From positions 191,001-255,000 of the forward strand of contig NZ_LT160639.1 in assembly GCF_900048895.1 (NCBI RefSeq): a stretch of DNA of 64,000 nucleotides, given 5' to 3'. A model generated the notes under the pieces. The model worked only from the letters and a program-made list of their open reading frames with translations. It did no database searches and was not told the origin of the DNA. Positions 45,314-55,049 of this stretch are shown piece after piece (within the stretch, counting starts at the first letter, position 1; every line of letters begins with the position of its first letter). The position numbers were made by a program, and so were the translations under genes. The stretch comes from Neglectibacter timonensis (GTDB taxonomy: Bacteria; Bacillota; Clostridia; Oscillospirales; Acutalibacteraceae).

Positions 45314-45325
45314 CGGAGAAATCCT

Positions 45326-46318
45326 ATGAAAATTGTGAAACGTTATGTGAAGGATCACCGGAAACTGCTGTTTGCCCTCTGCATGCTGTTTGCCGTGGCA
45401 GCGCTGGTGTTTTATCTTTATTCCCTCCCGCTGGAGGCTGTGCTTTACACCGCCGCCGTTTCTCTTGTCCTGGCGCTGATCTTCTTTATACTGCCTGACT
45501 TTCTCGCCTATCTGCGCCGGTACCGCATACTGGAGGAATGGAAAGAAAACCTGCTCACTGCCTGGGAAGTCCCCAGCTTTGAGGGAACCCTTTCGGAAGA
45601 ACAGCTGGTTGAACTCTGTTCGGAACTTTGCCGAAAGCTGAGGGAGGTTGAGACACAGTGGGACACAAAGCAGAACGATATGCTGGAATATTATACCCTT
45701 TGGGTACACCAGATCAAAACTCCTCTGGCAGCCATGCGGCTGATTCTGCAGTCCCATCCCGTGGAGACCGGTGAAGTTCTGAAGCAAGAATTATTCAAAG
45801 TGGAACGGTATGTGGAAATGGTGCTGGGCTATCTCCGCCTGGAAACTATGAGCTCTGACTTGAGGCTGGAGCTTCTCCCCGTTCGGGAGGTTGTGAAGCA
45901 GGCGGTCAAAAAATTCGCTCCTCTGTTTATCTACCAAAAACTCTCTCTGGATCTGAAGGAGTTTGAAAACCGGGTGATCACCGACGAAAAATGGCTTCTT
46001 TTCGTGTTGGAGCAGCTTCTCTCCAACGCCCTGAAATATACCAAACAGGGCGGCGTGACCATATGGATGGATCAGGACGACGTGCTCTATCTGCGGGACA
46101 CCGGAGCCGGTATCTCTCCGGAAGACCTGCCCCGTGTGTTTGAACGGGGCTTTACCGGTTATAACGGCAGAAGGGAAAAGACATCTACCGGCCTGGGGTT
46201 GTACCTCTCTAAAGTTATCCTGGATAAACTGCAGAATCGCATCGAAATCGACTCTGAACCCGGAAACGGCACAGAAGTACGGCTCTACCTGCACAGGCCG
46301 AAACTGGGCAGGGAATAG
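45326..46318 (+). CDS. bceS: BceS-type intramembrane-sensing histidine kinase
   Basis: This 330-residue kinase has two closely spaced N-terminal TM helices (about 14-30 and 40-58) and almost no extracellular loop, as in IM-HKs. The His box has H128 in WVHQIKTPL, followed by HATPase N-box EQLLSNALKYT and G-box GLGLYLSK. Such kinases usually take the signal from a BceAB transporter, here at 52202-54989. It is in an operon with bceR. Confidence 0.92.
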   Translation: MKIVKRYVKDHRKLLFALCMLFAVAALVFYLYSLPLEAVLYTAAVSLVLALIFFILPDFLAYLRRYRILEEWKENLLTAWEVPSFEGTLSEEQLVELCSELCRKLREVETQWDTKQNDMLEYYTLWVHQIKTPLAAMRLILQSHPVETGEVLKQELFKVERYVEMVLGYLRLETMSSDLRLELLPVREVVKQAVKKFAPLFIYQKLSLDLKEFENRVITDEKWLLFVLEQLLSNALKYTKQGGVTIWMDQDDVLYLRDTGAGISPEDLPRVFERGFTGYNGRREKTSTGLGLYLSKVILDKLQNRIEIDSEPGNGTEVRLYLHRPKLGRE

Positions 46319-46333
46319 CATCCTTGCCACACG

Positions 46334-46362
46334 TTGACGCCGTTTCTTCTACATGTTATACT
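46334..46362 (+). promoter_or_regulatory. Promoter of the ECF sigma factor
   Basis: TTGACG (46334-46339), a 17-bp spacer and TATACT (46357-46362) lie 36 bases before the sigma start. It is vegetative-type rather than an obvious ECF-type promoter. Confidence 0.7.
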
Positions 46363-46398
46363 TTTAACATTATCAGCAATTTTAAAGGCAGTGGAACA

Positions 46399-46884
46399 AT
46401 GGAAGAACCTTACAGTATTGATGTGGAACAGGCTGTGGAGGAGCATGCCGATATGGTATACCGTCTGGCCCTGCTGAAAACAGGCCAGCCTGCCGATGCA
46501 GACGATGTATTCAGCGAAGTGTTCCTGCGGTTGGTCAAATATCGGCACAAAATCAAATCAGCCGAACATCTGAAAGCCTGGCTGCTGCGGGTCACAATCA
46601 ATTGCTGTCACAGGCATCAAAGCAGCGCCTGGCGCCGGAAGGTTTTCTCCATGGAGACTTATGGCCGGGAAGAGCCTGAACAGCTGCAGGCATTCCCTTC
46701 CGAAAGTCCTGTTTTCCAAGCAGTTCAGGCTCTTCCCCAGGCGTACAGGGACGTGGTGCAGCTCTATTATTTTGAACAGTATACTGTCAGGGAAACCGCC
46801 TCTATTTTGGGGAGGCCGGAAGGTACAGTTAAATCCCTGCTCTCCCGCGCCCGGGGGCAGTTGAAGGATTTTCTGCAGGAATAA
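46399..46884 (+). CDS. ECF RNA polymerase sigma factor
   Basis: This 161-residue sigma factor has region 2 (residues 10-72, with DADDVFSEVFLRLV and AWLLRVTINCC) and region 4 (about 100-158, YRDVVQLYYFEQYTVRETA then PEGTVKSLLSRAR). The start is ATG 46399, after AAAGGCAGTGG. No anti-sigma gene follows directly; an anti-sigma-like gene lies in the convergent operon at 49946-50614. The target regulon is unknown. Confidence 0.93.
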   Translation: MEEPYSIDVEQAVEEHADMVYRLALLKTGQPADADDVFSEVFLRLVKYRHKIKSAEHLKAWLLRVTINCCHRHQSSAWRRKVFSMETYGREEPEQLQAFPSESPVFQAVQALPQAYRDVVQLYYFEQYTVRETASILGRPEGTVKSLLSRARGQLKDFLQE

Positions 46885-46927
46885 AGCAGGAAGCGGAGGA
46901 CTTAACGTCCTCCGCTTCCTGCTTTAT
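46881..46927. terminator. 21-bp perfect bidirectional terminator
   Basis: Perfect 21-base arms at 46881-46901 and 46907-46927 flank the loop TTAAC and contain the sigma factor stop codon. It separates convergent genes and would stop transcription both ways. The core is AGCAGGAAGCGGAGGAC. Confidence 0.88.
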
Positions 46928-46929
46928 TG

Positions 46930-47376
46930 TCACCAGATCCCATTGGTGAACCATGGGGGCAGATAAACCGCCTGGGACAGGATATTCACTACCTTAATCA
47001 GCAGGCCGATTACAGAGATGACAATCCCGGCCACGGCAAGCCCCTTGGTTCTGTCCCTCCGGTACCCAAGGACGGAGGTGACAAGCCCCAGAGGAAGCAG
47101 CAGCACACTGCCCCAAAAACAGCCCATGACGGCTGAAGTAAAACCCAGCACCGTGCAGAGGTCAGCCTGGGTAAAGGGCTTCTGCTTGCGGAAGGATAAG
47201 GGACCGGGATACCGCTGCACAGGCATCATCTGCGGAGCAGGGGGAACAGACGGCATTGACGGCTGTTCCGGCTGAGGCCCGGGTGTGGACGGCGTTCTGG
47301 TAAGATCCGCTCCACAGATCCGGCAGACTGGTCCCTCCTCCTGCCAACAGGTTCCGCATCGATAACATTGTTTCAA
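46930..47376 (-). CDS. Zinc-ribbon DUF4190-type membrane protein
   Basis: This 148-residue protein has a zinc ribbon at the start (CYRCGTCW, CRIC), a Pro-rich linker, and two hydrophobic segments of the DUF4190 type (VLGFTSAVMGCFWGSVLLLPLGLVTSVLGY and GLAVAGIVISVIGLLIKVV, given as pattern). The start is TTG 47376, with AAAGGAGAG before it. It is the last gene of the lipoprotein operon and likely a membrane-bound envelope component of unknown role. Confidence 0.75.
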   Translation of the reverse strand: MKQCYRCGTCWQEEGPVCRICGADLTRTPSTPGPQPEQPSMPSVPPAPQMMPVQRYPGPLSFRKQKPFTQADLCTVLGFTSAVMGCFWGSVLLLPLGLVTSVLGYRRDRTKGLAVAGIVISVIGLLIKVVNILSQAVYLPPWFTNGIW

Positions 47377-47449
47377 TCTGAATCTCTCCTTTCCAAGAGG
47401 ATAGACGGGGCAGTTCAGCAGCGGACCGCCCTGCATTTGGATAAACTGT

Positions 47450-49900
47450 TCAAACTTGCTCCAGGTAGATTACCCCCATCCAAAAGTATCCGCTCAGGCT
47501 TACATCATCCTCCATCAGCCGATAAACCTCCTGGGCGATCTGCTGAAAGCTTCCGTCCGTCAAATCATATTCCGTGCGCAGCGTAGCTTTGCCTTCCGCC
47601 TTCAATTCGGAGGCCAGCTCCTGGGCAATGGCATTCACCGGGAAAAATTTGTCGCTGATATGATAGTATTCCCTGCTGTCCTCACTCCCCAGAGCATAAT
47701 TGGGAATCACACTGTCCAGCACATACTGCTTATCCTCCACCAGGGTCAGGCGGCTGGCTGTTCCGGGGATATTCAACAGGGCGTTGAAAAGTTCTTCGTT
47801 GTCGTTGTTGGTGGAATCCACCACCTCCCATGTCCCGTCGAGCTTCACCTTATTCCAGGCATGAGACATGGTGCCTTCCAGCATGCCGGTAACCACAATG
47901 CTCTCCAGCCCGGCAGAATCAGCCAGCAGCTTAAAGGCCGCTGCATAGCCGGCACAGACGCATTTTCCTTTGAGCAGGGCTCCATAGGCGGTAAAGGAAT
48001 CGTTGAACTCCGGGTCGGTCTTCGCATAATTGTACTGCTCCGCATTCTCCAATGCAGCCATATCGTATTCAATGGTATCGCATAGATAGCTGTTGATTGC
48101 CAGTTCCCTTTCCAGGTCTGTCATTCCGGGAGTGATGATCTCCGCCGTGACCTCGCTTACCTTTGCCTTGATCTCCTGCTGCTTTTTCGCTGCTTCGGCA
48201 GCATCCTCCTCATAGGTGATCTTCAGCTTGGTGGCATCCTTATTGATCCGGTATCCCTGCAGGCCCAGGATCAGCGGGTTCTGGTAATATGCCTCCAGCA
48301 GAGCGTCTGCCACCAGGTCCGCATCACCGCTGCCCGGGACCCCTGTCAGATCGATAAGCCCGGTCCGACCCAGCATGCAGCGCGCCAAGTATTCGCTGAG
48401 CGTACTGTTGGCCGTAACGGTTTCACCGGAAAATTCCCGAACCTGTTCTGCGGCCCCCTCCAGGTCTCCGGCTTCTCCCGTAACCTCTGTACTGCCGGAA
48501 CGCTGGCGCAGGCTTTCCTGACGCTCCCGCAGCGTCTTCATATCCTGCTCTATCGTACTTTTGTCGTAATCCACTACTTCGAGCACATATTCGAACGGAG
48601 CGCCCTCCACCGTATAGGGAATCTGAAGTACATCAAGATCCTCCCCGCTGACATATTCGCCGGTTTCCTCATCGATATTCAAATAGCGGTTGGTCTCCAC
48701 CCTGGCGCTGTCCACCTCATAATTGATCAGTTTCCGGGCAGTAGTACCATCACACATGGTCACCCATACATGGCTGGGCGCCAGGCCGATATCCGCACAA
48801 TCATTGGTAAAGCCATTCTTTTTGGAAATGGCAGCTGCCTCCGCATAGGGCAGATTGGGGGCAAGTTCCTCCGCCTCATACAGATTGCTGAACACAGACG
48901 TACCGTCCTGGCCCAGAGCAATCACACCAAAGCTGTAATTGTTTGAACTGTCGGCAACCGCTTTTCCTTCGGTGAGCCCTTCCTTTTCATAAACGCGGTC
49001 AGCCGCCCAGTCATCCTCAGAATAACGGAACTGGCGGAAATCGCTGTTCACCTGAGAGTAGCTGGAAAAAGTAGGCGCCTCCGATCTCCAGAAGGTCTCC
49101 CCTGTCATGGCAATAGGGGTCACTCCGCCGGAATATCCTCCATCTGCGTCCCTGGATATTTTAAACACCACATAAGCCTGGGCCCCCTTCACCGCATTCC
49201 AGCGAAAACCTGCCAGCCCTGTTTCTGTCGGCTGAAACACAATTCTGGGCGCTTCCAGTTCTCCCTGCGTGGTGACGATCCTCACCACAGGCTTCTCCAG
49301 CTTCTTCCCGGTTTGATCATCCACATACTGAACCAGATAAAATTTACCCACATTGCCCCAGTCCTCATAGGCGCCTTTTGAGAAAAGAGAGATCGTGTCA
49401 TGAGGGTATTCCCTGACCTCTTCCGTGGTCAATGAGCTGACATAAATGCCGCCCACGCTGTACGGCCCAGGCTTCAGAGTCAGTTTCCCGGCCGCTTCAT
49501 CATAGTCATACCGAAAATCCACAGCCTGTGTGAGTTCAGCGTCCCAGAACAGGTTTGCCACCTCACTGTACTTCTCCATGCCGGACTTCTTCAGGTCAAA
49601 CCCCAATTTCAGATCCAGCGTTCCATTCCGCGCAAGTCCGGAAATTGGCTCTCCGTACTCCACCTTACCTTCCTGGCCGCCATATTTCTTTTCCAGCTCT
49701 GTCAGGAGTTCCTCCTGTGTGATATAGCTGCCATTTGCTTTGACGCCGTCTGCCGCAGCAGCGCTTGACACCGCTGTTCCGCCGGAGGAGCTCCCCTCCT
49801 GTGGGCTGCGTTCCGGCGTTCCGGCGCATCCGCTGAGCAGCAGGGCCGCCGTCAGAAGCAATGCCAGGCAGGAAATACCCCTTGTGTGTTTCTTTCCCAT
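47450..49900 (-). CDS. Secreted transglutaminase-fold lipoprotein
   Basis: This 816-residue lipoprotein has signal and lipobox LLSGC with Cys25. After an N-terminal beta-rich part, the C-terminal third carries a transglutaminase-like core with Cys in GKCVCAGYA (about 645), His in MSHAWNK and Asp in VVDSTNNDN. It is extracellular and could act on cell-surface proteins or peptides. It lies 45 bases downstream of the anti-sigma-like gene. Confidence 0.85.
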   Translation of the reverse strand: MGKKHTRGISCLALLLTAALLLSGCAGTPERSPQEGSSSGGTAVSSAAAADGVKANGSYITQEELLTELEKKYGGQEGKVEYGEPISGLARNGTLDLKLGFDLKKSGMEKYSEVANLFWDAELTQAVDFRYDYDEAAGKLTLKPGPYSVGGIYVSSLTTEEVREYPHDTISLFSKGAYEDWGNVGKFYLVQYVDDQTGKKLEKPVVRIVTTQGELEAPRIVFQPTETGLAGFRWNAVKGAQAYVVFKISRDADGGYSGGVTPIAMTGETFWRSEAPTFSSYSQVNSDFRQFRYSEDDWAADRVYEKEGLTEGKAVADSSNNYSFGVIALGQDGTSVFSNLYEAEELAPNLPYAEAAAISKKNGFTNDCADIGLAPSHVWVTMCDGTTARKLINYEVDSARVETNRYLNIDEETGEYVSGEDLDVLQIPYTVEGAPFEYVLEVVDYDKSTIEQDMKTLRERQESLRQRSGSTEVTGEAGDLEGAAEQVREFSGETVTANSTLSEYLARCMLGRTGLIDLTGVPGSGDADLVADALLEAYYQNPLILGLQGYRINKDATKLKITYEEDAAEAAKKQQEIKAKVSEVTAEIITPGMTDLERELAINSYLCDTIEYDMAALENAEQYNYAKTDPEFNDSFTAYGALLKGKCVCAGYAAAFKLLADSAGLESIVVTGMLEGTMSHAWNKVKLDGTWEVVDSTNNDNEELFNALLNIPGTASRLTLVEDKQYVLDSVIPNYALGSEDSREYYHISDKFFPVNAIAQELASELKAEGKATLRTEYDLTDGSFQQIAQEVYRLMEDDVSLSGYFWMGVIYLEQV

Positions 49901-49945
49901 TTTAATTCCTTTCTATGTTCCCAGGGCCACAAGCCCTCCAAACAT

Positions 49946-50614
49946 TCACCCATTCTTCTGCTGGCTTTCCGCCAGACGTGCCACAACCTCTGCAAATGCT
50001 TGCTCCTTCAACTGGTCTGTTTCCAGGAGCCACTGGTTTCCTGCAAGTTCGAATCCGGCCAGCAGACATTCACCAGTCCCCTCACGGGCCAGATAAACCC
50101 GGAGTCCCGCCAACTGCTGCGGCGCTGTAGCAGTGAGCTCCTGCGGCAGGAGCTCCTCCCCCCTGGCTACCGCCACACGGCAGTTTTCATACAGGAAAGT
50201 AGCCCGTCCCGACTCCACCTCCCCGTTTAGGGAACGGACAAGATAAGCGGAAAAATCCTCTCCCTCCAGGGAAGCTGCAGCCGTTTCAAACGCCTGGTCA
50301 AATTCTTCCGCGCTCACATTTCTATGCTGGGGATCCAGAAGCCCGAACTGGGGAGACAGGCTGTTCTGATCCAGTTCCTCTGAAATTACGGCGAAGGCCG
50401 GTTCTTTTCCCCTGAGCCAGAACATCGATACCAGCACAATCAGCACCAAAGCGGCGGCAAGAGCAGCGGCCTGCCGGAGAGGAAAGAAAACCAACGTTTT
50501 TCTTCCGGCCTTCTGAGTCTGCCCCCCGGCTTCCCGGACCTCCCGTTTGGTGCGGTCAATCAGTTCCCGGGGGGCATGGATCTGTTCCATTTCTCTCTGG
50601 TATTTTTTATTCAT
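49946..50614 (-). CDS. Anti-sigma-factor-like membrane protein
   Basis: This 222-residue protein has a short cytoplasmic N-terminus with a helical sequence (KYQREMEQIHAPRELIDRTKREV) typical of anti-sigma factors that clamp ECF sigmas. A single TM helix follows at about 50-70 (AAALAAALVLIVLVSMFWL), then an extracellular domain of about 150 residues. I recognise it only by this layout. Its likely partner is the sigma factor at 46399, which lies convergently 3 kb away. Confidence 0.65.
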   Translation of the reverse strand: MNKKYQREMEQIHAPRELIDRTKREVREAGGQTQKAGRKTLVFFPLRQAAALAAALVLIVLVSMFWLRGKEPAFAVISEELDQNSLSPQFGLLDPQHRNVSAEEFDQAFETAAASLEGEDFSAYLVRSLNGEVESGRATFLYENCRVAVARGEELLPQELTATAPQQLAGLRVYLAREGTGECLLAGFELAGNQWLLETDQLKEQAFAEVVARLAESQQKNG

Positions 50615-50627
50615 ACCGCTCTATGTT

Positions 50628-51914
50628 TTAAGACCGCTTCACGGAGGCAAATAAGGTTTCCAGCGCCTGCGCAGCGGGAAGATCCGCTTCTGTGTCCAAA
50701 GACATCATGACCGACATATAACCCTCTTCGTCAAAAATAAAGTAAGCATTGATTTTAGTACCGTCGCTTCCCATGCTCATCTTGATCGCCATTCCAAAGG
50801 GAGATTTTTCACAGACCTTAAATTCCATATCTCCGGAGAAATCTTCTCCAACAGAGGACTCCATATAGCTTTGAAGAAGGGCTTCCAAAATCTCAGGGTT
50901 TTCTGAAAACATGCTGAGATCAGAGGAGGTCGCTCCGTTATACTGCTGCATGACCATGATTGCGCAGCCGGAAAAAACGGAATCCCCATCCGGCGCGAAG
51001 ACAGCTTCTCCCTCTTCCTGCATTTCCCAGCCGGCAGGCAGACTGAAGGTGATGTTGGAGACGGTAAAGGTACCGTCGGCATTTTTAACTGCCGAAGTAT
51101 CCGCTTCCAGTCCGGCAGAAGCGGGAGCGGACGATGAAGATTCGATTCCCTCCTCCTTTTCATTGGATACTTTGGTTTCGCTCAGTTTCTTTTCTGCTGC
51201 GGCAGAATCCCATTCAGGGCGGAATCCGTAAAAACTCTCGATTTCGTCCAGAAGTTCCGGCAGCTTTCCGGTAGCCTCAATAGAACTGATCTCCGCAGAA
51301 ACCAGCACCTTCAATCCGCTTTCCAGCTGCTTGACAAAATACGTACAGAAATAGGCGGCAGGTTTTTCCTCCACGATATCATACTTGCAATAGCTTACGA
51401 CTGCCTGAGCGCTGTTCGATGCCTTATCTTCCACAGCCTTTCCCACCTCAAGCCCCGCAAAGTCCATATAGTCCGGGTTGTATTCCAACTCCAGATAATA
51501 ATCCAGATTTTCTGCCAAGGTGTAATCGTCTTCCTCATACTGGAAATAGGGCTGAATATCCACTGTAAATTCCATTCCCATTTTTTCCACATAGGCCCTG
51601 GTCCTCTGAACCGAGGCGTAATCACTCTTGGGAAGGTATACCACGACGCTTTCGTTCTCCATCTTCTGGGTTTCTTCATTTTTCTTGGATTCTGTCGCCA
51701 GAGTTTCCGGGTAAAGATACTGGAACCCGTCATATTCTGTATCCGCATTGCCCAATGTGGGAGTCTCTGGCGTTTTGACGACTTCGCTCGCCACAGAAGC
51801 AGCAGAGGAAGTAGACGAGGAGGGCTTTTGCCCCGCATCCTTACATGCCGTAACACTGAAAGCCAGAGCGGCTGCCAAAACCATGCCCGCTGTCTTTCTT
51901 ATCATACTGTTCAT
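50628..51914 (-). CDS. Secreted lipoprotein, unknown function
   Basis: This 428-residue lipoprotein has lipobox SVTAC with Cys24 and a Ser-rich spacer. A central linker rich in Ser/Ala/Glu separates two mixed alpha/beta halves. The second half (about 275-428) resembles small surface beta domains such as DcrB/PsbP, but I am not sure. The start is ATG 51914, with AAGGAG before it. It is the first gene of the operon 51914-46930. Confidence 0.8.
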   Translation of the reverse strand: MNSMIRKTAGMVLAAALAFSVTACKDAGQKPSSSTSSAASVASEVVKTPETPTLGNADTEYDGFQYLYPETLATESKKNEETQKMENESVVVYLPKSDYASVQRTRAYVEKMGMEFTVDIQPYFQYEEDDYTLAENLDYYLELEYNPDYMDFAGLEVGKAVEDKASNSAQAVVSYCKYDIVEEKPAAYFCTYFVKQLESGLKVLVSAEISSIEATGKLPELLDEIESFYGFRPEWDSAAAEKKLSETKVSNEKEEGIESSSSAPASAGLEADTSAVKNADGTFTVSNITFSLPAGWEMQEEGEAVFAPDGDSVFSGCAIMVMQQYNGATSSDLSMFSENPEILEALLQSYMESSVGEDFSGDMEFKVCEKSPFGMAIKMSMGSDGTKINAYFIFDEEGYMSVMMSLDTEADLPAAQALETLFASVKRS

Positions 51915-52078
51915 ACCCATTCTCCTTTTGTATGTTGTTTTTTACCCTTGACGGGTGCTTCTACAGATAACACTCCATGAAGGCGAAATCGGTTGCAAAA
52001 AAATAAAATAATTTTCTAATCCTTCTAAAAAGCCCTGTCTTCCTCTCCTGAAACTTCGGAAAACCGGAGAGCTGCAGC

Positions 52079-52092
52079 TTACAAAAATGTAA
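52079..52092 (+). promoter_or_regulatory. Candidate BceR binding site before bceA
   Basis: TTACA (52079-52083), AAAA and TGTAA (52088-52092) form an exact inverted repeat matching the TNACA-N4-TGTAA consensus, as I recall it, for BceR-like regulators. TGTAAG half-sites recur at 52108 and 52130, spaced 20 and 22 bp, ahead of a TATACT at 52146. Confidence 0.65.
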
Positions 52093-52201
52093 GGTTAAAA
52101 GAAGTTTTGTAAGGCGGGCTTATGGATTTTGTAAGAAACAGAGCCTATACTTTTGACAGAAACAAAAAAACAATTCCAGTCGTCAAAGGAGAGAGAAAAA
52201 G

Positions 52202-52984
52202 ATGGCGCTTTTGAGCGTAAACAATCTGAAAAAGGTGTATACCTCCCGGCTTGGCGGGACTCAGGTAAAGGCACTTTCCAGCGTAAGCTTCACAGTGGAA
52301 AAGGGAGAATTCGTGGCAATCATGGGCGAATCCGGCTCCGGCAAGACCACCCTGCTGAACATCCTTGCGGGGCTGGATAAACCCACAGGCGGCGAAGTGT
52401 TTCTGAACATGCGCAACATCGTCACGCTGGGGGAAAAGGAGATGTCCGCCTTCCGCCGCGACAACCTGGGCTTCGTGTTCCAGGACTTCAATCTGCTGGA
52501 CACCTTCTCTGCACAGGACAACATTTTTCTGCCGCTGGTGCTGGCAGGGAAAAAATACGGCGAAATGAAGAACCGCCTGGATCCCATCGCCCAAAAGCTG
52601 GGCATCACGGACATCCTGCAGAAATACCCTTACGAAATTTCCGGCGGCCAGAAGCAGCGCACGGCCATCGCCCGGGCTATCATCACACAGCCCCAGCTCA
52701 TCCTGGCCGACGAGCCCACCGGCGCGCTGGATTCCCGCTCCTCCGACCAGATCATGAATATTTTCTCCGAAATTAACCAGGACGGCCAGACCGTTCTGAT
52801 GGTCACCCATTCCACACGCGCCGCAAGCTGTGCCAGCCGTGTGCTGTTTATCAAGGACGGCGAGGTCTTCCACCAGATTTACCGTGGCGGCCAGAGCCAG
52901 GATGAGATGTACCAGAAGATTTCCGACACGCTCACCGTACTGGCCACCGGGAATGCGGAAAGGGGCGTTACAGCAAATGGCTAA
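52202..52984 (+). CDS. bceA: BceA-type ABC ATPase
   Basis: This 260-residue ATPase has Walker A GESGSGKTT, signature YEISGGQKQRTAIARA, Walker B LILADEPTGALDS and an H-loop His. The type is MacB/BceA, used for peptide-antibiotic resistance or sensing. AAAGGAGAGAG precedes ATG 52202. It overlaps the permease gene by eight bases. Confidence 0.94.
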   Translation: MALLSVNNLKKVYTSRLGGTQVKALSSVSFTVEKGEFVAIMGESGSGKTTLLNILAGLDKPTGGEVFLNMRNIVTLGEKEMSAFRRDNLGFVFQDFNLLDTFSAQDNIFLPLVLAGKKYGEMKNRLDPIAQKLGITDILQKYPYEISGGQKQRTAIARAIITQPQLILADEPTGALDSRSSDQIMNIFSEINQDGQTVLMVTHSTRAASCASRVLFIKDGEVFHQIYRGGQSQDEMYQKISDTLTVLATGNAERGVTANG

Positions 52985-54989
52985 CAGAAGCAGAGGCTTT
53001 TACTGGAAGCTGGCGCTGACGAACCTGCGCAATAACCGCCGCGTCTACCTTCCCTACATTTTATCCTCCATCGGCATCGCCATGATGTTCTACATCATGT
53101 GCGCCCTGGGTCCCGGAATCGACCAGGAAAACATGTACGGCGGAGCAAGCGTCTCCAGCATGATGTTCCTGGGTTCCATCGTCATCGGAATATTCTCCGT
53201 GCTGTTTCTCTTTTATACCAACAGCTTTATTATGAAACGGCGCAAAAAAGAATTGGGGTTATACAACATTCTGGGCATGGAAAAGCGCCATATCGCCAAG
53301 GTGATCCTGCGGGAGACTTTGATGGTGGCCGTGCTCTGTATCGTTCTGGGACTCGGCCTGGGAATTTTGTTTTCCAAATTGATGTTCCTGGTGCTGGGCA
53401 AAGTACTGGGTCTGGAGCTTCCCATCGCCTTTATCGTTCCCTCCTCCGCTGTTATCTCCACGGTGGCGCTGTTCTTCTGCATCTTCTTTGCCACCATGCT
53501 CTACAATATTCTTCAGGTCCGGCTTGCAAAGCCCATCGAGCTGCTCCACGGCGGCGAGACTGGTGAAAAGGAACCCAAAGCCCACTGGCTGCTGGCAGTC
53601 CTGGGCGCGCTCCTGTTGGGTAGCGGTTACTACATCGCCGTCACCATCACTTCGCCCCTTGACGCCCTGATGTTCTTCTTCATAGCGGTCATTCTTGTCA
53701 TTTTAGGCACTTATCTGTTGTTTATGACCGGTATCACAGCCATGCTGAAAATCCTGAAGAAAAACAAGAAATTCTACTATAAAGCCACCCACTTCACCAC
53801 CGTGTCAGGCATGCTTTACCGCATGAAGCAGAACGCGGCCGGCCTGGCGTCCATCTGTATCCTCTTTACCGCTCTGTTGGTGACAGTTTCCACCACCTTT
53901 TCCCTGTATACCAGCATGGACGACCTCATCCGCACCCGCTACCCCCGCAACATCCTCATCCTCTCCCGCGGCGCCAACGACGCAGCCAAGGAGGCCATTC
54001 AGACTATCGCAGAGGAAGAGTGCGAAAAGGTGGGTAAGGAACCCCTTCAGCTTTTGGAGCGTTCCTATTGGAACTGCTCCATGAACCGGATCGGTAACGA
54101 TTTTACGCCCCTGGAAGGCGCGTACATGTACGATAGTTCCGGCAGCTACAGCACATTTACGCTCTTTACCCTGGAGGAATTCAACCGTTTCTCCGGACAG
54201 AACGAGACCCTGGGGGACAATGAGCTGCTGCTCTCCGACCCCCGAGGCACCTTCCCCGCAGACAATTCCATCACAATCAGCGGAAGGGAATTCTCCATCC
54301 GCCGCACAGACTACAATATGGACGACGGCGAGGGATCCGCCATGATTTACGACATCTACTACGTGGTGGTTCCCAATATGGAAACGGTGGAATTCATCCT
54401 GGAACCCACAGGGAACGTGCTGGATCCCCTTTATTCCTATGATTTTGACATCGACGGCGAACAGGAAGACATCGCCGCGCTGGGTTCCGCCATTCGGTAT
54501 CGTTTCAGCGAGGCGTTCCCCATGGAAGGCGTGGAATTCGACTCGTTGCAAGCGGAGGACTCCGCCAGCTCCTATGAAGACTTTTTCTCCCTTTACGGCG
54601 GCCTGTTCTTCCTGGGGCTGTTCCTGGGCTTCCTGTTCCTGCTGGGCACCGCGCTGATCATCTACTACAAACAGGTTTCCGAAGGCTATGAAGACGCTAG
54701 GCGCTTCTCCATCATGCAGAAGGTGGGTATGAGCCATAAGGAAGTGAAAAAGAGCATCCACAGCCAGATTCTGCTGGTGTTTTTCCTGCCCCTGCTCACT
54801 GCAGTGCTGCATCTGGCCTTTGCATTCCCCATGCTGCAGAAGATCCTGGCAGTACTGAATCTGGTGAACGTACAGCTTATCCTGCTTTCCACTTTGGGCT
54901 GCGTTATCGTATTTGCCATTGCCTATGCCATTATCTACGCCATCACCGCAAAAACCTACTACAAAATCGTTGAATCTGCGGCAGATTGA
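52977..54989 (+). CDS. bceB: BceB-type FtsX-like permease
   Basis: This 670-residue permease has about ten TM segments, the N-terminal MANRSRGFYWKLALTNL signature and a large extracellular domain (about 315-520) as in BceB. With BceA it flips or removes antimicrobial peptides and signals to the BceS kinase. The start is ATG 52977 within the ATPase gene, far downstream of the longest frame. A small membrane protein follows after 60 bases. Confidence 0.93.
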   Translation: MANRSRGFYWKLALTNLRNNRRVYLPYILSSIGIAMMFYIMCALGPGIDQENMYGGASVSSMMFLGSIVIGIFSVLFLFYTNSFIMKRRKKELGLYNILGMEKRHIAKVILRETLMVAVLCIVLGLGLGILFSKLMFLVLGKVLGLELPIAFIVPSSAVISTVALFFCIFFATMLYNILQVRLAKPIELLHGGETGEKEPKAHWLLAVLGALLLGSGYYIAVTITSPLDALMFFFIAVILVILGTYLLFMTGITAMLKILKKNKKFYYKATHFTTVSGMLYRMKQNAAGLASICILFTALLVTVSTTFSLYTSMDDLIRTRYPRNILILSRGANDAAKEAIQTIAEEECEKVGKEPLQLLERSYWNCSMNRIGNDFTPLEGAYMYDSSGSYSTFTLFTLEEFNRFSGQNETLGDNELLLSDPRGTFPADNSITISGREFSIRRTDYNMDDGEGSAMIYDIYYVVVPNMETVEFILEPTGNVLDPLYSYDFDIDGEQEDIAALGSAIRYRFSEAFPMEGVEFDSLQAEDSASSYEDFFSLYGGLFFLGLFLGFLFLLGTALIIYYKQVSEGYEDARRFSIMQKVGMSHKEVKKSIHSQILLVFFLPLLTAVLHLAFAFPMLQKILAVLNLVNVQLILLSTLGCVIVFAIAYAIIYAITAKTYYKIVESAAD

Positions 54990-55049
54990 CTCACCGGAAA
55001 AACCGTCCCCCGGTGAGGTCCACACAGGGACAGAAAGGAGCGCTCCATC

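Noticed and set aside
53805-55025. 406-codon minus-strand frame
   Set aside because: Antisense shadow of bceB.
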